NCBI GenBank assembly: GCA_950068635.1
Contig: CATMIM010000041.1
Location: 1 to 7,877, forward strand
Source of the DNA: an uncultured Candidatus Poseidoniales archaeon
GTDB lineage: Archaea > Thermoplasmatota > Poseidoniia > Poseidoniales > Thalassarchaeaceae
Direction of reading: 5' to 3'
DNA length: 7,877 bases
Numbering within the stretch: position 1 is the stretch's first letter; each line of letters opens with the position of its first letter. The position numbers were made by a program, and so were the translations under genes. The notes beneath the pieces were generated by a model. That model was not told where the DNA came from and made no database searches. It saw only the letters and a list, made by a program, of their open reading frames with translations. Of this stretch, positions 6,199 through 7,877 are shown piece by piece.

Positions 6199-7047
6199 TC
6201 ATCCCAGTCCGCGGAACTCAGGAGTGTAGAGGTCCGGCTGAAGCTCGGCCTCAGGGTCGACGGCGTAACGGCTGAAGTCATCGACGCCCGCTTCGCGCAG
6301 CACGTCCTCGTCGAACACGAGATTTCCGGTGTATTCCGCGGCTGGACGTGTGATCACGGCGTGCACCGCGTCGCCCACCATCTCCGGATGCCGAGAGCGA
6401 CGAGCGACCGCCTCACCGCCCAGCAAGTTCAGGATGGCGGCGGTGGCGATGGTGGTCTTCGGCCAGACCGCGTTGACGGCGATGCCTGCTGGCGCCAGTT
6501 CGGCGGCCAGCCCGACGGCGGCCATGCTCATCCCGTATTTCGACAGGGTGTAGGCGAGGTGCGGAGCCAGCCAGCGCGGATGCGGGTCGAGCGGCGGCGA
6601 GATCATCACGATGTGCGGATTCTCGGAGTTCGCCAGATGCGGAGCACACAGTTTGGACATCAGCCACGCGCCGCGCATGTTGATCTGGTGCATCAGGTCG
6701 AACCGCTTCAACGAGGTGTGCTCAGTCGGCGCGATGAACACCGCGCCGGCGTTGTTCACCAGCACGTCGATTCCCCCAAACCGTTCCACGGTTGCCTCAA
6801 CGGCGGCGACAACCTGTTCCTCGTGGCGCAGATCCACCTGCACTGCCAGAGCGTGACCGCCTGCCTGCTCCACTTCAGCTGCCACGCTGTGGATGGTCCC
6901 GGGCAGTTTCGGATGTGGCTCGGAGGTCTTGGCGGCGATGACGACGTTGGCGCCATCAGCTGCGGCTCTGAGCGCAATCGCCCGCCCGATGCCACGGCTC
7001 GCCCCCGTCACCAGCACAGTTCTGCCAGCGAGGGTGGTTTCGCTCAT
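6199..7047 (-). CDS. HSDL2-like short-chain dehydrogenase/reductase
   Basis: Soluble NAD(P)-dependent oxidoreductase of the classical SDR fold, 282 residues. The cofactor motif TGASRGIG is at 14-21, DL at 72-73, NNAG at 98-101 and Asn123 in the fourth helix. The active site is Ser150 within ISPPL and Tyr166-x3-Lys170 (YTLSK). The ISPPL motif, the AAKTSEPHPKLPGTI stretch (38-52) and NAVWPKT (192-198) are hallmarks I recognise from hydroxysteroid dehydrogenase-like protein 2, rather than generic FabG-type SDRs. The C-terminal SCP2 lipid-binding domain of animal HSDL2 is absent, which is usual for prokaryotic versions. The true substrate is unknown; a fatty-acyl or hydroxy-lipid is an inference from the family and from the upstream ACBP gene. 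The ATG is set by GAGGTG five bases upstream, overlapping the ACBP stop codon. Confidence -1.
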   Translation of the reverse strand: MSETTLAGRTVLVTGASRGIGRAIALRAAADGANVVIAAKTSEPHPKLPGTIHSVAAEVEQAGGHALAVQVDLRHEEQVVAAVEATVERFGGIDVLVNNAGAVFIAPTEHTSLKRFDLMHQINMRGAWLMSKLCAPHLANSENPHIVMISPPLDPHPRWLAPHLAYTLSKYGMSMAAVGLAAELAPAGIAVNAVWPKTTIATAAILNLLGGEAVARRSRHPEMVGDAVHAVITRPAAEYTGNLVFDEDVLREAGVDDFSRYAVDPEAELQPDLYTPEFRGLG

Positions 7048-7052
7048 CCAAC

Positions 7053-7058
7053 CACCTC
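7053..7058 (-). promoter_or_regulatory. Strong ribosome binding site of the SDR gene, overlapping the ACBP stop
   Basis: The minus strand reads TGAGGTGGTTGGATG: the ACBP stop codon TGA shares its last two bases with GAGGTG, and the SDR ATG follows five bases later. GAGGTG is a full match to the core of the AGGAGGTGA consensus. The arrangement fixes the SDR start and implies translational coupling with the ACBP gene. Confidence -1.
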
Positions 7059-7308
7059 AGGCGAGCAGTGAGTCGACGAGTTCGATGTATGACTTCATCG
7101 CATCCTGACTGGCGGTTCCCTTGACACCGAACCAGGCGTTCCATTTGGCAATCGCCTTCTGGCCCTTGGAGTAAGGTTTGCGTCCATCCACATCGCCCTG
7201 GGTCGCTTGCTTGTACAGCGCATACAAGCGCAGCAGGGTTCCATTCGATGGTTTTTCAGTCAGGTTCCACACGCGTTTGCTCGCCCTTTCGAATTTCCGT
7301 TTCAACAT
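7057..7308 (-). CDS. Acyl-CoA-binding protein (ACBP family)
   Basis: Small cytosolic carrier of fatty-acyl-CoA thioesters, 83 residues from ATG 7308, close to the usual ~86. The core motif LYALYKQATQGD spans 28-39 and KWNAW spans 55-59. Tyr29, Tyr32, Lys33, Lys55 and Tyr74 match, with a one-residue shift, the ligand-contacting Tyr28, Tyr31, Lys32, Lys54 and Tyr73 of bovine ACBP, so binding should be intact. The C-terminal half ends in DAMKSYIELVDSLL, also typical. GTG 7353, ATG 7341 and ATG 7329 are other in-frame starts; ATG 7308 is preferred because it begins as family members do (MLKRKFERAS), has GAGGAG nine bases upstream and avoids overlapping the hydrolase. It lies 25 bases after the hydrolase stop and 9 bases before the SDR, so the three genes form an operon. 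The family is mainly eukaryotic and scattered in prokaryotes. Confidence -1.
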   Translation of the reverse strand: MLKRKFERASKRVWNLTEKPSNGTLLRLYALYKQATQGDVDGRKPYSKGQKAIAKWNAWFGVKGTASQDAMKSYIELVDSLLA

Positions 7309-7317
7309 CGTTCCAAT

Positions 7318-7323
7318 CTCCTC
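7318..7323 (-). promoter_or_regulatory. Ribosome binding site favouring the ACBP start at 7308
   Basis: The minus strand reads GAGGAG, nine bases before ATG 7308. This is the strongest Shine-Dalgarno match near the possible ACBP starts. A weaker alternative, GGTGA four bases before ATG 7329, lies at the very end of the hydrolase gene. Confidence -1.
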
Positions 7324-7333
7324 ATGCATTCTT

Positions 7334-7877
7334 TCACCCATCAGATCTGACACCTATGCCGAAGCGTTCGCTGAGGAACGCCTCCAGCAGTTCTCGTCGT
7401 TCGGGGGAATCGGATAGTGATGAGTGGTCCAGAGTGGTCAGCACCTGCACCACAGCATCGGCGGGCAGGTGCGGAGTGAGTCTATTGAGATGGGCGTTAC
7501 CGATTCGCTTGTCGCCACCGGCCTGCAGCACCAGCACCGGCAGGTCGGGAATACCCCAGTTCGGTACCTGAGCTCCATCCCAGCGCACGTTCAGGTCGGG
7601 ATGGATGCGTTCGTACTCGTTCCGAATCGCCTTGCGAGTCAATGGGAGCAGGAGTCTGCCGAGCGGCCCGGGATGGATTATCTTGATGAGCAGCGGGAAC
7701 GAGGTGACCGGCGACTCGAGTATCGCCGAGCCGACCATTCCCTTCCACCAACCGGACTGATGGGAGGCCAGACGCAAGGCGAGGAATCCGCCCATGCTGT
7801 GCCCGTAGATGTGGATGCGTTCGACGCCGAGACGCTCGGCGTCAGCCTGGAAGCTGTCGAGCAGCAGTTCGATGTCG
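7334..7877 (-). CDS. Alpha/beta hydrolase (lipase/esterase type), 5' end missing
   Basis: Serine hydrolase of the alpha/beta fold, truncated by the right window edge; 180 C-terminal residues are visible, read from base 7876. The nucleophile elbow GHSMGG has its Ser at visible residue 27 (codon 7798-7796). The acid is probably the Asp of LVLQAGGDKRIG (visible residue 122) and the base the His of TLDHSSLSD (visible residue 151), so a complete Ser-Asp-His triad is in place. Layout and motifs resemble the monoacylglycerol-lipase/serine aminopeptidase S33 group (Hydrolase_4), but the cap region is not diagnostic and substrate cannot be assigned. No membrane segment is seen in the visible part. It is the first visible gene of a minus-strand operon with ACBP and the SDR, which makes an ester-lipid substrate plausible. 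Any start inside the window (such as the ATG of GHSMGG) would remove the catalytic elbow. Confidence -1.
   Translation of the reverse strand, partial: DIELLLDSFQADAERLGVERIHIYGHSMGGFLALRLASHQSGWWKGMVGSAILESPVTSFPLLIKIIHPGPLGRLLLPLTRKAIRNEYERIHPDLNVRWDGAQVPNWGIPDLPVLVLQAGGDKRIGNAHLNRLTPHLPADAVVQVLTTLDHSSLSDSPERRELLEAFLSERFGIGVRSDG

Noticed and set aside
6361..7071. Plus-strand open frame of 236 codons across the SDR gene
   Set aside because: The minus strand carries all SDR motifs in order. The plus frame is a shadow rich in Arg, Gly and His.
7309..7353. Extending ACBP upstream to GTG 7353
   Set aside because: It would add 15 residues absent from the family, overlap the hydrolase by 20 bases and ignore the GAGGAG site before ATG 7308.

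Overview
This window most likely comes from an uncultivated marine planktonic archaeon, with Marine Group II (Candidatus Poseidoniales, Thermoplasmatota) my best guess. The signs are a giant, sequon-rich, Asp-rich surface protein with one C-terminal membrane anchor and a Trp-rich cytosolic tail; an Ig-like/PPC/thrombospondin-type-3 architecture; an ELWxxD-repeat protein; weak or leaderless-looking starts beside good GAGGTG-type ribosome binding sites; and moderately high GC. The assignment rests on remembered family style, not on a marker gene, so it is an inference.

Layout. (1) Bases 1-1050, minus strand: the N-terminal 350 codons of a secreted or membrane-tethered protein that runs off the left edge. 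It has a signal anchor, a two-Cys leader module, 19 collagen-like Gly-X-Y triplets, a DUF7151-like two-Cys module and at least three ~50-residue ELWxxD-type repeats. (2) Bases 1051-1176: a short divergent intergenic region. (3) Bases 1177-6192, plus strand: a 1671-residue cell-surface protein with a signal peptide, Ig-like modules, two PPC domains, three Ig-like modules with a Cys pair, a very long TSP3-type Ca-binding stalk, one membrane helix and a cytosolic tail. The stalk is made of arrays with three exact periods: 27 residues x10, 31 x4 and 33 x3. (4) Bases 6199-7877, minus strand: a compact operon read right to left, encoding an alpha/beta hydrolase (5' end outside the window), an acyl-CoA-binding protein and an HSDL2-like short-chain dehydrogenase. 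The last two genes are 9 bases apart and look translationally coupled.

How the parts fit. The left two-thirds holds two divergently transcribed, repeat-built extracellular proteins, probably for adhesion, surface structure or particle and polymer contact. The right third looks like lipid or acyl-CoA handling: an esterase/lipase-type hydrolase could release fatty acids, ACBP would bind their CoA thioesters, and an HSDL2-type oxidoreductase would act on a related intermediate. The two blocks are convergent, with only six bases between their stop codons. No RNA gene, insertion sequence, CRISPR array, attachment site or convincing terminator is visible, and no stretch above 300 bases lacks a gene.
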